This document shows positions 1-12,159 of a stretch of DNA of 64,000 bases, piece by piece; the first letter of the stretch is position 1, and every line of letters starts with the position of its first letter. The translations under genes and the position numbers were made by a program. Below the pieces are notes generated by a model. It saw only the letters and a program-made list of their open reading frames with translations. It was not told the origin of the DNA and ran no database searches. This stretch comes from Panax quinquefolius (Eukaryota; Streptophyta; Magnoliopsida; Apiales; Araliaceae): assembly GCA_020205615.1 (NCBI GenBank), contig CM035151.1, positions 13,664,565 through 13,728,564 on the forward strand, given 5' to 3'.

Positions 1-466
1 CATAAATTTATTGTAGTGATTGGTTTGGATCTGGTTTGGATTGTTTAAATGATTAATTTTACTGAGCATTGGGCTTGCTCCTTGATCTTCACTTTCTTTT
101 TGACCATTTTCACTCTATTTTTTAACTCAAAAAGCTGAATTAAACAGCTCAAAACCTCTTCTTGTTGGAAAAGCAATAAGCAGAAAAAAGGAAACGAAAA
201 TTAAAAAGAAAAAGAAAAACTAGGATCAGTCTTGTCCTGTTAATGGTGGCCAACCAGTCAACCACCAACCTGGGCAGGGAAAGTTGGTTCATAGCTTTAT
301 GGCATTGGCCTGGTTGGCATTGTCAGTCAATTTTTTCAATGTGTTCTCTTTGGCAGGTGATTCTGCATATATGCAAGGATGCATAAGCGTCTTGTATGCA
401 TAATGTGAATGTTATTTATTGACACGTGCTAATTTTTTTTTAATGATTTTGTTGTTTTTTTTTCAG
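1..466 (+). other. intron or upstream part of the gene ending at 641
   Basis: This stretch is AT-rich and ends in a polypyrimidine tract followed by CAG at 464-466, which is a good 3' splice site. No reading frame that joins naturally to the exon at 467 is visible, so most of it is probably intron. An earlier exon may lie within it but I cannot place one with confidence. Confidence 0.4.
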
Positions 467-641
467 TCCTCATGGCATATTTCACCTGTCTGATCCTAGT
501 GGCGTTAATGTTATTCGAAACTGTCAGCAGCGTGGTTTTCATCCTCACGAGGAGCCTGAGGATGGGAGCCCTATTTATGAGCATTGTTCTCATGTTTTTA
601 TAAACCATAATTTACAATGCCACGTTGTAGATCTTCGGTGA
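467..641 (+). CDS. 3'-terminal coding exon of an unidentified plant gene
   Basis: After a pyrimidine-rich tract and CAG, base 467 completes a split codon and 57 codons follow to a TGA at 639-641. The peptide starts PHGIFHLSDPSG, has a central segment FHPHEEPEDGSPIYEH rich in His and acidic residues, and ends CHVVDLR. The clean acceptor, the complete open frame and the non-repetitive composition support a real last exon. I do not recognise the family and assign no function. The start and all earlier exons lie to the left of the window or in the AT-rich stretch before it. The sequence after the stop is AT-rich 3' flank. The gene converges with the minus-strand TRM-like gene. Confidence 0.6.
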
Positions 642-2846
642 CTGTTTGTAACTACATAACCTTAGTAAGCTGAGCTCTGGATATGGAAATTGAACATAAA
701 AATTGGATGAGTGTATTTGAATTTTATCTATTTGTATTTTGACCTCCATTTATGTTTAATTTTCAAATGCCTATTTTTTTATGTCTAATTTAGTCCACGA
801 GTTTTTTTGTTATAAGCTATTTATAGAAGAGGGGAAAAATATGTAGATTCATTTTAAGGGGTTGTTTGATTAGCACTGAATGGTTGAATGGTGAATTGAT
901 TAACTATTCGATTCGATTTCAGCTGAATGTTTTCATTCTTTTGGATTTTTGACGTTGAATGATTTTTTTTTTACAATATTAATTATTATATTAAGTAATA
1001 TTAAATAAATTTATAATAATTTTGAATTTTTTTAGAGGGATAAAATAATAAAAATTTGTTATTCAGATATTTTTGACATATTAATTATGAAACAAATTCA
1101 AATTCAAATTTATTTAGTTTTACACGTCACTCAAGCTGTTCTCTGCTGAATGACAACAACTATACTGTAAATTCCTTACTTCGAACAAATGCATTTGTAT
1201 CACAGCACCCAATAAATGTACCGTTATGTTGAGATCCTGTTGGATTATATAGTGCGTAATTTTGAGAGTAACTAAATATTACTCCCTTCGTTTGACAGAA
1301 AAGAACTATTTGCTAATTTCTTTTCCCCCAAAAAATGGTTAATTTATTAATTAATTTGTCATTATTTTTATATGTTAGTATGAAATAAAAAAAATGTCAT
1401 CAAATTGACATTTTTATTATATTATGCAATCATAATAAACTAAAAATATTCCGTCAATACATTAGGATAGACATTAAATTAAAACAATATTCTTAAAATC
1501 TATAAAATCCTTATTTATTTTCCATGTTAAATGAGAAACTTATTCTTTTTTTTCTTTTCTTCTTTTCTTCTTTTTCTGTTCACCATCACTTGTACTCCAT
1601 TCTAAATATAAAAGGAAAACAATTTGAGCAGGTCATTCACCAGGAAGACAAGATAATGAGATAAATTCGAAGATTTTACTCACAATGTCAAGATGATTGA
1701 GGCTATAAAACTAAAGAAGTAAATATTCAAAACAAAAAGTAAATGAATTAATTTCACCACTTAGTAAGTTTACTCCATTCTAAATAAAAAAGTAATTTGA
1801 GCAGGCATTCACTCACCAGAAGCCAGCAATGAGAGGATCCGGTTAAGTGCCAATTTCACCATTCTATAGTTTTTCATTGCACTAGTTATAAATTTTTTCT
1901 ATTTTTTATTGTATTTTTTAATGTAATATTATTTTCTATAACTCATGTAATGAAAAGCTATATAGGTAAAGTTAGTGCCAACTTCACCCGGTGATTCCCC
2001 ACCTGGATGAAATTGGTGGTGGTGGGGGGATGAAATTGGGGGGAAAAAGAATGGTTTTGGGACCATATAAATTATGAAGAAGATGACCAACAACCAGAGC
2101 TCAACTATATTTTGGAAAGAGGGAATTTAAAGCTTGATATGGAGTAATGGGTTTTGATGAAGTGACAAAGAATGGTGCTGGGAGCTCAGAGTTCTGACAC
2201 GGAAACCGATGCAATGAATTTATACTTTCCTGATGAATGATGATGATGAATGGGTTGATTGGCATTTGGAGGAAGCTGGTCGGTCCTGTTGAAGGCTGAG
2301 GCCATGAACTAGGACTAGGAGTGTCAAAATTACTCGACACCTGCATTTCCACCTTCCCATTTTATTCTCTTCTCCGTATTTCTTCAGTTTGCAAAATATG
2401 CAAATTTTAAGTATACATTTTTTTCGTCGTTTACCTTAAAAACTTTTTTTTGTAGAAGACGAGTTGAGTTGCATGCAATCTAAAGCTCAGACTTAGAGAG
2501 CTCATATTGGTTGCAAATCATTTATTAAAATAAAAATTCGGAGAATCGTAGTTGCCATTTTTTTTATTTTTTTTACAAAAATCACATGTATGAATAAAAA
2601 TTAACAAGTTGGACCTTTCTATTTGCTCATATGATTCAAAGTATCTATCTAATCACAAAGAACTGCCAAAAAAAACAACGGTTCTAATCACAAAGAGAGC
2701 TAAAAATGAAGAATTTCATGAAGATGAAATGGGGGAGGGCCAGGGAAGGGGGAAAAAAAGGTCTCAAAAGAATAGGTCTACAAGAGAAAGAAATTTGAGA
2801 CTTACAATGGAGCTGCGGAGTTGAAGGAAAAACTATGCTTAATCAG
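642..2846. other. intergenic spacer between two convergent genes
   Basis: The spacer is AT-rich. It contains one foldback element (annotated separately) and, near 1281, a single Stowaway-like end (CTCCCTTCG) with no matching partner that I could find. A short open frame on the minus strand (2220-2360) is discussed as a finding. Otherwise I see no gene, RNA gene or array here. Confidence 0.5.
1837..1993. mobile_element. short foldback (MITE-like) element
   Basis: The left arm (about 1848-1892) pairs with the right arm (about 1936-1984) in inverted orientation around a T-rich loop. For example, TTTTTCATTGCACTAGTTATA faces TATAACTCATGTAATGAAAA. The element begins with GGATCCGGTTAA, the same ten or so bases seen at the end of other foldbacks at 9418, 23511 and 25667. 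It encodes nothing. No clear target duplication was found, so the exact ends are uncertain. Confidence 0.45.
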
Positions 2847-5800
2847 CTAGAGTACCAAGATATCAGCTATTACTTCATTGACCAAAGAATTCAGTATCCG
2901 ACCCTCAATCTCTACTCCCAGTTCAAATGCTTCAGAATCATAGTCCAGCCATTTTCCACATTGGCTGCTCATATCCTGGTCTACAAGCTCATCTACCATG
3001 CAATCCCCCATAGCTTCCCACCCTGAAATCTCTTTGTAAACTTCTTCTGCCAACCATTCCTTTCTTCTCACCATTGACAACCCCTTTTCCCATGCTCTAA
3101 ATCCCCCACTCACATACTGCCGGCATCTCAAGTCCAGGCTTTCACCCACGCAATCAAATAACACCTTTCGCTGCAGCTTAGGTTCTTCTTCATGACTTTC
3201 GGACATTGATTTCCAGCTTTCAAGCTGATCAAAAAGATGAGGGTTTATAATCTCAAGTGTCCGACCACAGGCAAAATCCTTTAACATCATCTCAGTGTTG
3301 CACATTATTTTCTTCACATATTCGAGCTCCCACTTGGTTGATCCCACAGAATCTGTAACAGCTAAGGTTACATTCTTTCTAGCCATAACTCTGGTAGAGG
3401 ATGAAGAAGCCGAGTCTGATAATTCTGTATCAGCTTCCATCAAATGGAACTTCTTTGAAGACCTCATATCAAATATGTCTTGGGCTTGGACAAATGAACA
3501 ATGCTTATTGCCTAAAAATTTACACAGATAATTAATTCCATGTTTGACTGATTGTATTTTTTGTTTTTTGAGGCAAATAAATTTAAGTTATAACATTAGT
3601 GCACTGCGCTTACCTTCTGTACTGTTACTATCTGTAGTATCTGAAGAATTGCAACTTTCAGTAAAAACAGAAGGTTCAAGAATAGAGATGGGACTTGGAT
3701 GTCGACAGTCGATCAAGTTCCTGGCTTCACTGTCATTGCTACCACAATCGTACATTTCTTCCACCCCCTGAAAAGGATATAAAGTTAAGAAACACAAGGA
3801 AACAAATACTAAAAAGTGCATCCTGATTATTTTTTTTTATAAATACTGAACCAAAAGTGTCCAGCCACAATGATGGACCTCTACTAATGTTTCAAGGCAT
3901 GCATGCGAGATGAGAGCATTCAAAGTATGCTATACGGTAAACATAACTTGAGACTTCCAAATGTCTGTTGTTTGTCTCGACTTGGGGACATTAATATCAA
4001 GAGCCGAAAGAAATTACAAAATTTATAGACTAATACAATTGAAAGGGTACATTTGTTTTCACTATACAGAAAAGCCAAAAATTAAAATTATCTACCCACT
4101 GACGAGGGAAATACTACACGTAATTTTAGGTCATATCTACTAATTGAAAAACAATATTCAAGTCATTCATAAAAGTTGGGAACTATTAGGGCACAACAAA
4201 TGCTACATAACAAGAGGCCTAAGAGCATAAAAGGTATGAGACCCACATACGAGCAGCACAACTCAGTAAATCTAAAAGAGGGAAAAGAAATTCCCAGCTG
4301 AGATTAGTAATACATAACAAGAATAAGCACATAAGACATACCTGAAGCTTATGTTTCCTAACGAGTCCATCATAATTAGTGGAAGAAAATACAGAGCCCC
4401 ATCGGTTATCCAAGTTATCTATATGAGACCCCTTTTTGGTCTCTTTAGAATGTAATTCTGGTGAGGTTGTTACTGCTTCGAGATCAGTTGTCAAATTCTG
4501 AAATTTTGAAGCAGAACTACCAACTGCCCTTGCTTTATTGTGTGAAGACTCCAACCCAAGTGTTAATTCCCTAAGCTTTTGCTCTAAAAGAGTACTTAAA
4601 GCATCACCTCCTATCACATTACGTCCCATTGAAGATAACCTCGAACCACTAGGACCACCAGAATTGAACAGCACCTTTTTACCTCGAAAATCTGCACAAA
4701 ATTCGTTATTGTTCTCTATGACCTCCCTAGAGGTCTCAGGAGCAGGAACTGATCGTGCCATTGGAGTTGTAAATGTAAAAGAAACAACATCCATCCCATT
4801 CTTTTTGCTATCTTCAGCCCAACTAAATTGCCTGTCCATCAGTCCATTAGATTGAATTGCCTTCCCATCTATACATCGTTTTTTCCTGGTAACAGAAGTT
4901 GTACTAGAATAAGGGACTTCCTTTCCATCATCAGTTACCTCCTCAAACCCCAGTTTTCGGGAACCAACTTTGGCGTTAACAGAATTTTTACTCGAGTTTC
5001 TCTGTCGCCCAAGGGAAGAATAAGAATCTCCAGACAGCACTTTTCTACCTTGTGCATTAGCAGAAGGCAAGGACTTTGCAGGAACCTTTCCTCTTTCGGC
5101 TAAGCAATTTTGCTTTTGATTATTCTGCCTAAGCACACTGGGAGCAGTGTTTGTAGAAGGTTTCTTATGTGAACTCCTCTGTGTACTCGGTTGGCTCTTG
5201 AAGGGCTGGCTTGACATAAATTCACTCTGATCTTTCTCGCCAAATGAATTTCTGCTACCATTCGGGGTCAGACCTTCTCTTTTCTGGACATTTACCTTTG
5301 CTTGGACTGCAAGAGAAATGGACTTTCCCTTGTTCTTTAAGCCAACAGAACCTTCTCCTAAATCAGAAGACACACTAAATGACTTTGTATCTAATGATCC
5401 ATTCCAACTCCTATTCATAGATTGCCCCTTAATATGCTTAGCAGCAATGGATTCAGATGGTTTCCGAGAAGTTTCAGAAGGCTTTGATGGTTTTTTAGCA
5501 GCTTCAACTTTCTCCTTCAAATCTCTAACTTTCAAAGGAACTGAAGACCCGACCAGTGGCATTTTTGCTTTTGTTCTAACCTGATGTCCTGCCTCGATAA
5601 TTTTAGCAGCTGCCTCCATGATGTGAACTGCATTCTTAGATGGAACAAATCCAGTGCTTTTAATAGGAGACAAAAGCTTATGTTGGGTGATTGGAATTGA
5701 TTTAGCTGATTTGGGAGGCAAAATTTCAGCCTGAAACTTCTCAATTGGCCTGCGTATAACCTTTTGAGACTTTGGTTCTATGTTATTCCTAACAGGGTCC

Positions 5801-6496
5801 TCTGCCTTATTAAGAAGATTTCCAGAAAACATGATTTGGTGGTCCTGATGAAATTCAGGGTTTTTCTTATGGTGATGAGCATCTCGAAGAGACTGGGAGC
5901 CGAAAAATGGGGTAGAATAAGCCTCTGAAAAGTTTGATGTTGGCAAGGAATCCAATCCCATAAGCTTGGCAACTACTCCAGGGGCCTTACGTCCACCAAT
6001 TTCCTCATCTGTTACTGACGAAGCACAACTATAATCACTACTTCCTTTGATACTAGACCCAGCTAGACTGTCATCCTGATCCATCTGGAGGAATGGGGGA
6101 AGTAAATAATTTTAGAAAAAGAAAACTAAAAGCTCTATAAAATATATATCACTTAATGAAAACAAGAAATACAGTAACATAAACAATAAAAATCTACTGA
6201 GTGACCATATTCCCACCAGATGTAACCGTGTCATTGGAAGATTTCCATCATTTCTCTTTTTCTGCTTTGATTGCTCTATATAAGAAAAAAAATAACCAGA
6301 CCCCGCCATAAGCAAGTCACATAAATGTCATTAACATGCCCAAAAAAAACATATGCTAGTGGAGCTTAAATTTACCCGGTAAATCAGAGTTGTTAGAGAA
6401 CAACTTTTTCCGAGATTTTGCATTCCAATCAAAAAGATGGAGGAATCCACCAACATAACCTCCTCCACCCTTGGAACCTTGCCTCTCGACCCCCAT
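2847..6496 (-). CDS. TRM6/7/8-like protein (DUF3741 motif and DUF4378), five exons
   Basis: Plant TON1-recruiting-motif proteins bind microtubule-associated TON1/PP2A complexes; the Arabidopsis TRM6/7/8 group acts at the preprophase band. Exons in coding order are 6496-6376, 6275-6217, 6084-4342, 3767-3614 and 3511-2847. All introns are GT-AG, phases match, and the product is 913 residues, a usual length for the group. Exon 1 gives MGVERQGSKGGGG followed by the conserved GGFLHLFDWNAKSRKKLF. Exon 2 gives LPMTRLHL. VAKLMGLDSLP lies at about residues 98-108, then IEKFQAEILPPKSAK and VPLKVRDLKEKVEAA. The long middle is Ser/Lys-rich and looks disordered. Exon 5 holds DUF4378 and ends in an acidic/hydrophobic helix (IEGRILNSLVNEVIADIL) like the C-terminal TON1-binding motif. 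Family assignment is firm; the choice of the 6/7/8 subgroup rests on remembered similarity. The start codon is the first ATG in frame with the N-terminal motif. Confidence 0.9.
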
Positions 6497-8230
6497 ATTT
6501 TACGTGTAGACAGTGAAACAACTTCAAAGTTCATGAATGAAGGAAACAACTGCCTAGACAAGTATTATCCAGCAATCAAAATCCATCTGCAACTTAATCA
6601 AGCCAAATTGGTTAATGTTTCAAGAATATTGCACGATTCATTACAAGCTTCTTGGATAGTAAAATGGGACTCAGAGAATTCACTTGGATCATTACATGGA
6701 TCCGAAACAAATGGATTTTGACAAATATAAAGCCGTGGTCACTGGAAGACAAAGAAAAAGGAGAATGCAGTACAATTAGAAATCATCTTGGGATGGACTA
6801 AACTCTTCATTGATCATGGTGTTTCAAATCCATCTAATATAAGGTTTTAAAAATGAGTCACCGTCTTATTACAATCCACATGAACGTTATTACATTTAAA
6901 TCTAACATTCATAATAACAAATCCATTCATTTAAAATCCTTAAATCCACATTCAATTTTATAATTATAAAAAAATAAAGCACTTGCAACTATACTACACA
7001 TCACAAACATTAATGAATTGCATCCATAAGAACATAAATTTTTTGCTACTCATCAAGGCCACAATTGGTGTTAATAACCTCTATCATTGATCTAAGTTTA
7101 GAACCGTGAGCTGCACAATTAATAACAAATGAGATAACAGGATGACAATAATCTGTCATGTCTATGGCATTCTTAACCAAACTTTTCTCTTTTGGTACCC
7201 TGGTATCTATGATGAATGATCTATAGCATTCTTCTTGATTTCTTTCGTGCTCCCCCCCTCCCCAACCTCACTCTGGATTATAAATAAATAACCTCAAAAG
7301 AACCCAATTTTTAAACTTCTACCCCTGCCTACAATAAACTACAGATCCTTTAAGAAACACCTCACAATTAAAATACATTAGAACTATGAACTCCCTAAAA
7401 GCATCATAAGACCTTGAAATCACTAATAGTCATAGTGTCATACTTAATTACCTAGATGTAACGCAGAAAAAAGAAAAGGATGAAGTTGATTGCCAGAAAG
7501 CTAAGGAAGCACCACAACACTAATTGCATCAAATCTAATATTTGAGAAATGGTCTCAGAATAATATATATAAATATCGTGTATAGGATTTAAACAAAATT
7601 ACATCTTTTTTGGCTACATTTGTCACAACTCATACAAATATACATACCCTCAAATAAATTCCACAATTCTTATAAAACTCCCAACAACCAAATGAAGTAC
7701 TAATGACCAATCTCAACAGCAACAACCAGCATAACTAATCAAAAACATTTACATTTGACTTACAACTTCAAAAACAAACCATTTAACTCATAATTACAGA
7801 TCACACAAGCTCAACTAACTAAAACCCTAATCCTAAAATTAGTCAAAGTTCAAAACAACAAAAACCCAAATGCAGAAAACTTACATGAACAACAAGCAAG
7901 CAAGATCTGCAACTGGTTCCTTCATCTTTTCTCTGTTCTTTACTTGCAAATAAGCTTCTGGGGCTTAAAATTATACATAAACAGATACAAAAAGATTGAA
8001 AGAATTCTAAATTGAGGAGATTTGGGGAGAAAGAGAGATAAGATTGAGTGGGAATGGGAAAGTGTTTTTTGGGTCAGAGGAATAGATTAGAGAGGGTGTG
8101 AAGAGTGTTGAGTGGTGGCTTAGTTCGAGCATTAAATGGAGACTGAAAGAGGTTGGAATTAGAAAAAATAGAATATATTTTAAAGTCTCTATAAAATTAT
8201 AGTTGAAAAACAATAATCGCAAAAGGTTAA
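6497..8230 (-). promoter_or_regulatory. probable 5' UTR intron, 5' UTR and promoter of the TRM-like gene
   Basis: Upstream of the start codon at 6496 no further coding exon is visible. A strong donor CAT|GTAAGT sits at 7884-7883 on the minus strand, preceded by C/T-rich transcribed-strand sequence typical of a plant 5' UTR (about 7885-8200). A long leader intron of roughly 1.1-1.3 kb ending shortly before the ATG would fit, as leader introns are common in this family. The acceptor is not determined and the transcription start is inferred, not seen. Confidence 0.35.
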
Positions 8231-9080
8231 AAGTTTATAACGTCTCTTTGTAGGGAGGGAGAGATTTCAAATTCCAAATGGGGTCCACTGGTGTAGCTAT
8301 ACTATTTCTCACCTTTCTCATATTTCAACCTCTTCATTTATCTCCATCTTTTTCTCCACTTTCCTTCTTATTTAGTTTTCAAATTTACATAAATTTTCAG
8401 TATAGATATTGATTAAATATTTTATATATTCTATAGCTGAATGTATTGATAATTTGATAAGGATAATGATATATATTAAGACTTTTTAAATATCAATTTT
8501 TTAAGTTTGAGTTATATGGATAAATTTAATTTGTAATATTTTTACGATGCATTTTTGATACAAACAGATCAATTTTATAATCTTATTCAATCCTCATGTA
8601 TTAATATACGTCATCATCATAATTTAGCAAAAAATCTTTTGTAATATATAGCATGACTCATTTGATAATAATTTGAAGAGAAAGAGTGAGATATTCAAAT
8701 TATTTAGGATAATATAAAAAAATGATATATAAAAGATTTATAAAAAAATAGACATTTATCATGAGAGATTAAAATAAGGATAATGTATCATAATTAATTA
8801 CATGAGATCTACCTAATCAATATAATACTGACACATTATTTAAAATATTTTTTGAGAATAAAAATTTGAAACCTATAACATTACTCTTACAATAATAATG
8901 TGAATAATCAACTTATGGGCCAGTTGCATTTTATTTGAGAGGGAAGGCTAATAGGGTTATATTACTGCACAAATGGGCCGGTTACAATGTCTTTGAACAA
9001 CAACAAACTTTGGATCATAGGGGCTTGTCTTGGTTTTACTCCCCCAGCCCAACTCTCACTAATTATTTAGATAAATAATA

Positions 9081-9337
9081 CTCCCTCCGTCCTAAATTAA
9101 TTGCTCAGTTTTGATATTTTTAAGTCAAATTGACTATTTTTAGAATTAATAATTAAGCATATATAAATATATTTCTAAAATTATAAAAATCGGGGTTAGT
9201 AATAAATTGTATATACTTTCTTTATGTTATAATCTCTTCACCTATATTTTAACAAAAATAATAAAAAGATTAGTTTTAAAATGGTCAATTTGACTTTAAA
9301 AAGTCAAAACTAAGCAATTAATTTGGGAAGGAGGGAG
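9081..9337. mobile_element. Stowaway-like MITE, complete
   Basis: The element begins CTCCCTCCGTCC and ends GGAAGGAGGGAG, and is flanked by TA on both sides, the Stowaway (Tc1/mariner-type) signature. The terminal inverted repeat extends inward: TTAATTGCTCAGTTTTGA faces TCAAAACTAAGCAATTAA, and GTCAAATTGACTATTTT faces AAAATGGTCAATTTGAC. It is 257 bp and carries no coding sequence. A close relative lies at 25920. Confidence 0.85.
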
Positions 9338-9417
9338 TAATTTGCACTAATCTCAATCTCTAAAGTTTACTTTTCACTGCAAAAGCAATAAGCAGATTCT
9401 AACAAACCAATTTAAAC

Positions 9418-9559
9418 GGATCCGGTTAACATGAAGTTATTTTTTTGGTAAATTAGTCCATTGGCCAATAGAATACTGACACACATACAATTTCGCCTGC
9501 GTGTCAGTATTCTTTTGGTCAATTGACCAACTTATCTTAAAATAAACTCCATACTAACC
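9418..9559. mobile_element. short foldback MITE with GGATCCGGTTA-type end
   Basis: An inverted repeat of about 60 bp per arm surrounds a loop of about 20 bp. The left arm reads GGTTAACATGAAGTTATTTT and runs to AATACTGACACAC. The right arm mirrors it, from GTGTCAGTATTC to AAAATAAACTCCATACTAACC. It is non-coding and belongs to a family with copies at 23375 and 25518 and a divergent one at 11349. Transposition class and target duplication are not clear. Confidence 0.65.
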
Positions 9560-11348
9560 ACTTTCAATCTAAACATGTTTATATGTTTATAGGATACATT
9601 AAAAAATTTTATTTTATTTTTAACAGCCATCAGCAAAGAGGACAAAAGAACATATATTAAGCACATCAAGCTTGCACATGCATTACAATTAATATATGGA
9701 TTTGATATTTCAAAAATAAAAATGTTTCTTCCACACGTTTTTCTTTCACGTGAAAATGGATCCTACTTAATTATATCCATGTAAAAATATCAATTCACTT
9801 AATTGAATCATTTCTTTTATCTTTCAATTAAATCTCCAAGATACCTCTTTAATTAGTTCTCTTCTTTTCTCTTATACTAAAAAAATTCCAAAAAAACACA
9901 CCTTTTTTTTAAAATGATATATATATCAACAAATATTTGATAAAGTTAGACTGCGACTAACGTGAAAGATAAATTAAAGTGAGACCTTATCTACCACGGA
10001 TAGCTATTCAGCCCCATCTACCATTATACCTACATACAAATTTGTTCTTATATCGATATTAATGATATATCAACGCGCAAGATAAATTAAAAAGGAAAAA
10101 TCTCTTAAAGGCCGGTAATTATCGAATTCCGTAATTAACTCTACGATCAAACTGTCATAATCATAATTACTTTTGTTAAAAGGCTTCGGTTGAAAACTTT
10201 TGCAATGTATAACAAGACTCTATATTTAACTTCTTTGTTAATATTACAAAATTCCTCTTATATTCCTCAGCTTCTTTTCTCAAACTCACATCCAAACAAG
10301 TCATACCCTACAGTAATAGATCCAAATCATCAATGTTCTTTCTTTAATGATTCTAACCAACATACAGTAAATCCCTAATTCTGAATGCATAAACTACTAA
10401 AACACAGATCAATCAAAAAAACATTATTAAACCAAATTATTGGCAAGCATTTGCAGAAACACTTGCTACTAGAATTTGTTCCTCTTGTATCGATTTGCCT
10501 TCTATTGAATCAAATCAATATATATAAATATACATGGATTTGAGCTGCACTCTTAGCGTAGATCTAATGGAGATTGAAGAAGGAGAAGAAACAAGTTAGA
10601 TAAAAGGAAAGGGATGAACGATCGGAAACAATTAGTATGAAAAACATGTGGAAATTAATTGATATGGTTAAAGATGTATAATTAATTGATTTCATGTACT
10701 GTAGTAGAACTAAAAAATTAGAAGAAGAAAAAACTCGCATTAAATTTAAACAAGATAAGAGAATAAAGATGAGAAAGAAAAAAGAGTTTTTGAAATGGTT
10801 CAATCAAATGGTAAGATTGTTAATTATCAAACAACATTTGTTCATGATTCAGATACAATTCTATTCAGATGCTCTACATTATTCAAATGTCTAAACTGTT
10901 CAAATTTTAATATTCAATTTTATCAAACACAACCTAAATGATTAAATGCATAATCTCACTATTAATTTCAAACCTACAAGCTAGTATATATGACGATAAT
11001 AAAATTGAAGTCTCTCTGATCTAATCTTCTTCCTTCTTTTTTTTTCTTCTTTTTTCGAGAACAATGAAATGTAACTTAATTTTGGGCAAGTGAGCTTAAA
11101 CAACTCTATAATCAATTAATCATCACATATAAACATTATAATAACTTGATGAAGTTAATAAGTCAGATCATATATGGCCATGCACTCTTCTCCCAAATAC
11201 ATAAACAAGTAAACAACTATCGACACATTTAATTTTATAAACCTAAAATGGGATTATGTTACTCTCATGAGAATTGCTGCTTACCAGTTACCACCACAAG
11301 GAAAAAACATAATAATAAAAAAGAGCACGTGAAGGATGTCTCAAAGTT

Positions 11349-11500
11349 GGATTCGGTTAGTCTGAAGTAAACTTCATTGTAAGTTTATTTTATACCCAAT
11401 AGTGTTGACACTCAAACAGGATAGTGATCTCTCCGTTTGCGTGTCAGCACTGTATTGAACATAAAATAAACTTATCGTAAAATCTACTTCGATGTAACCA
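11349..11500. mobile_element. divergent foldback MITE of the GGTTA family
   Basis: The left arm (GGATTCGGTTAG, then AAGTTTATTTTATACCCAATA) pairs with the right arm (TGTATTGAACATAAAATAAACTT, then GATGTAACC), and the loop side has GTGTCAGCAC. The layout and size match the foldbacks at 9418, 23375 and 25518, but the arms are diverged. It lies just downstream of the zinc-finger gene's stop codon and carries no coding sequence. Confidence 0.55.
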
Positions 11501-11595
11501 CTCCCCTCAAAGTCATATATGTGAAGCACATAATTTTAGATAATCCCCTATTCCCCTACAATGCTCTTCATGTAAGAGATTTGGTGCAGCGAAAA

Positions 11596-12159
11596 TCATA
11601 GATGGAGATCAATGTCTACTCCGTCCTCTACTTCCACAATCACCGGTGATCCTGAAGATCTCCCCACATCATCTGACGGTCCCACATTTCCAAGCTGATA
11701 TGGCCGTCCGATGTAATATTTTTTAGGGTGTCTCAAAGGAACTCCTGATAATACCTGCGCTGGATGTACACCATCCATAACCGGTGACCGGAACCGTGCA
11801 GTACAATTGGCACCAATACATATAGGCCCACCTGAATACATCAACGGTCCTGATCGAGCTGCATGGGCGTTGATAAGCGGGACAGGCGCTCCTAAAAGTG
11901 GATGATGATCGCCCATGAACTGGGCCCGCTTTGATCTTTGGCGTTCTTTCTTATGTGCATTCTGATGGCCACCTAAGGCTTGAGAGTTGGAGAACTCACG
12001 GTGGCAGTATTGGCATTCATATCGTCTGCTGTCAGCATCATGTTTGACTGTCACGGGAGTTTTGTCACAGTCAGCGACAGGAATACCGAAGAGCTTCACT
12101 ACTGAAGACGAATTAGGTGCATGGTGAGATTCATGGTAACGAAAATCTCTCTGTGTCAT
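11596..12159 (-). CDS. C2H2 zinc-finger protein, GIS/ZFP5/6/8-like, with EAR-type tail
   Basis: This is a single-exon gene of 187 residues, the usual size and structure for the group. One plant C2H2 finger with the signature QALGGH sits at about residues 48-70 ([21 protein letters not shown]), followed by the basic stretch [12 protein letters not shown]. An N-terminal KLFGIPV box (about 23-29) and a C-terminal DIDLHL repression motif of EAR type are both typical of the GIS, ZFP5, ZFP6 and ZFP8 proteins. In Arabidopsis these control trichome initiation downstream of gibberellin and cytokinin. The protein should be a nuclear DNA-binding regulator. The middle is rich in Gly, Pro and His. The start is the first ATG, preceded by a CT-rich leader. 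The exact orthologue cannot be told from this sequence alone. Confidence 0.9.
   Translation of the reverse strand: MTQRDFRYHESHHAPNSSSVVKLFGIPVADCDKTPVTVKHDADSRRYECQYCHREFSNSQALGGHQNAHKKERQRSKRAQFMGDHHPLLGAPVPLINAHAARSGPLMYSGGPICIGANCTARFRSPVMDGVHPAQVLSGVPLRHPKKYYIGRPYQLGNVGPSDDVGRSSGSPVIVEVEDGVDIDLHL

Larger units (their letters stand above)
8231..11595. other. intergenic spacer with MITEs
   Basis: This is AT-rich upstream sequence of the TRM-like gene and 3' flank of the zinc-finger gene. Apart from one Stowaway-like element and two foldbacks, annotated separately, I see no gene. Short open frames here (for example near 10190 and 10694) are low-complexity and have no recognisable features. 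Confidence 0.5.

Noticed and set aside
1281..1560. Stowaway element starting CTCCCTTCG
   Set aside because: I could not find the matching inverted right end, so only one end is suggestive.
2101..2352. 83-codon minus-strand frame opening with GTG
   Set aside because: The first codon is not ATG and the peptide has no recognised motif; the overlapping ATG frame at 2220-2360 is the more interesting reading, and both are weak.
10190..10894. Short plus- and minus-strand frames in the zinc-finger 3' region
   Set aside because: Low-complexity Lys/Phe-rich translations in AT-rich DNA; no support.
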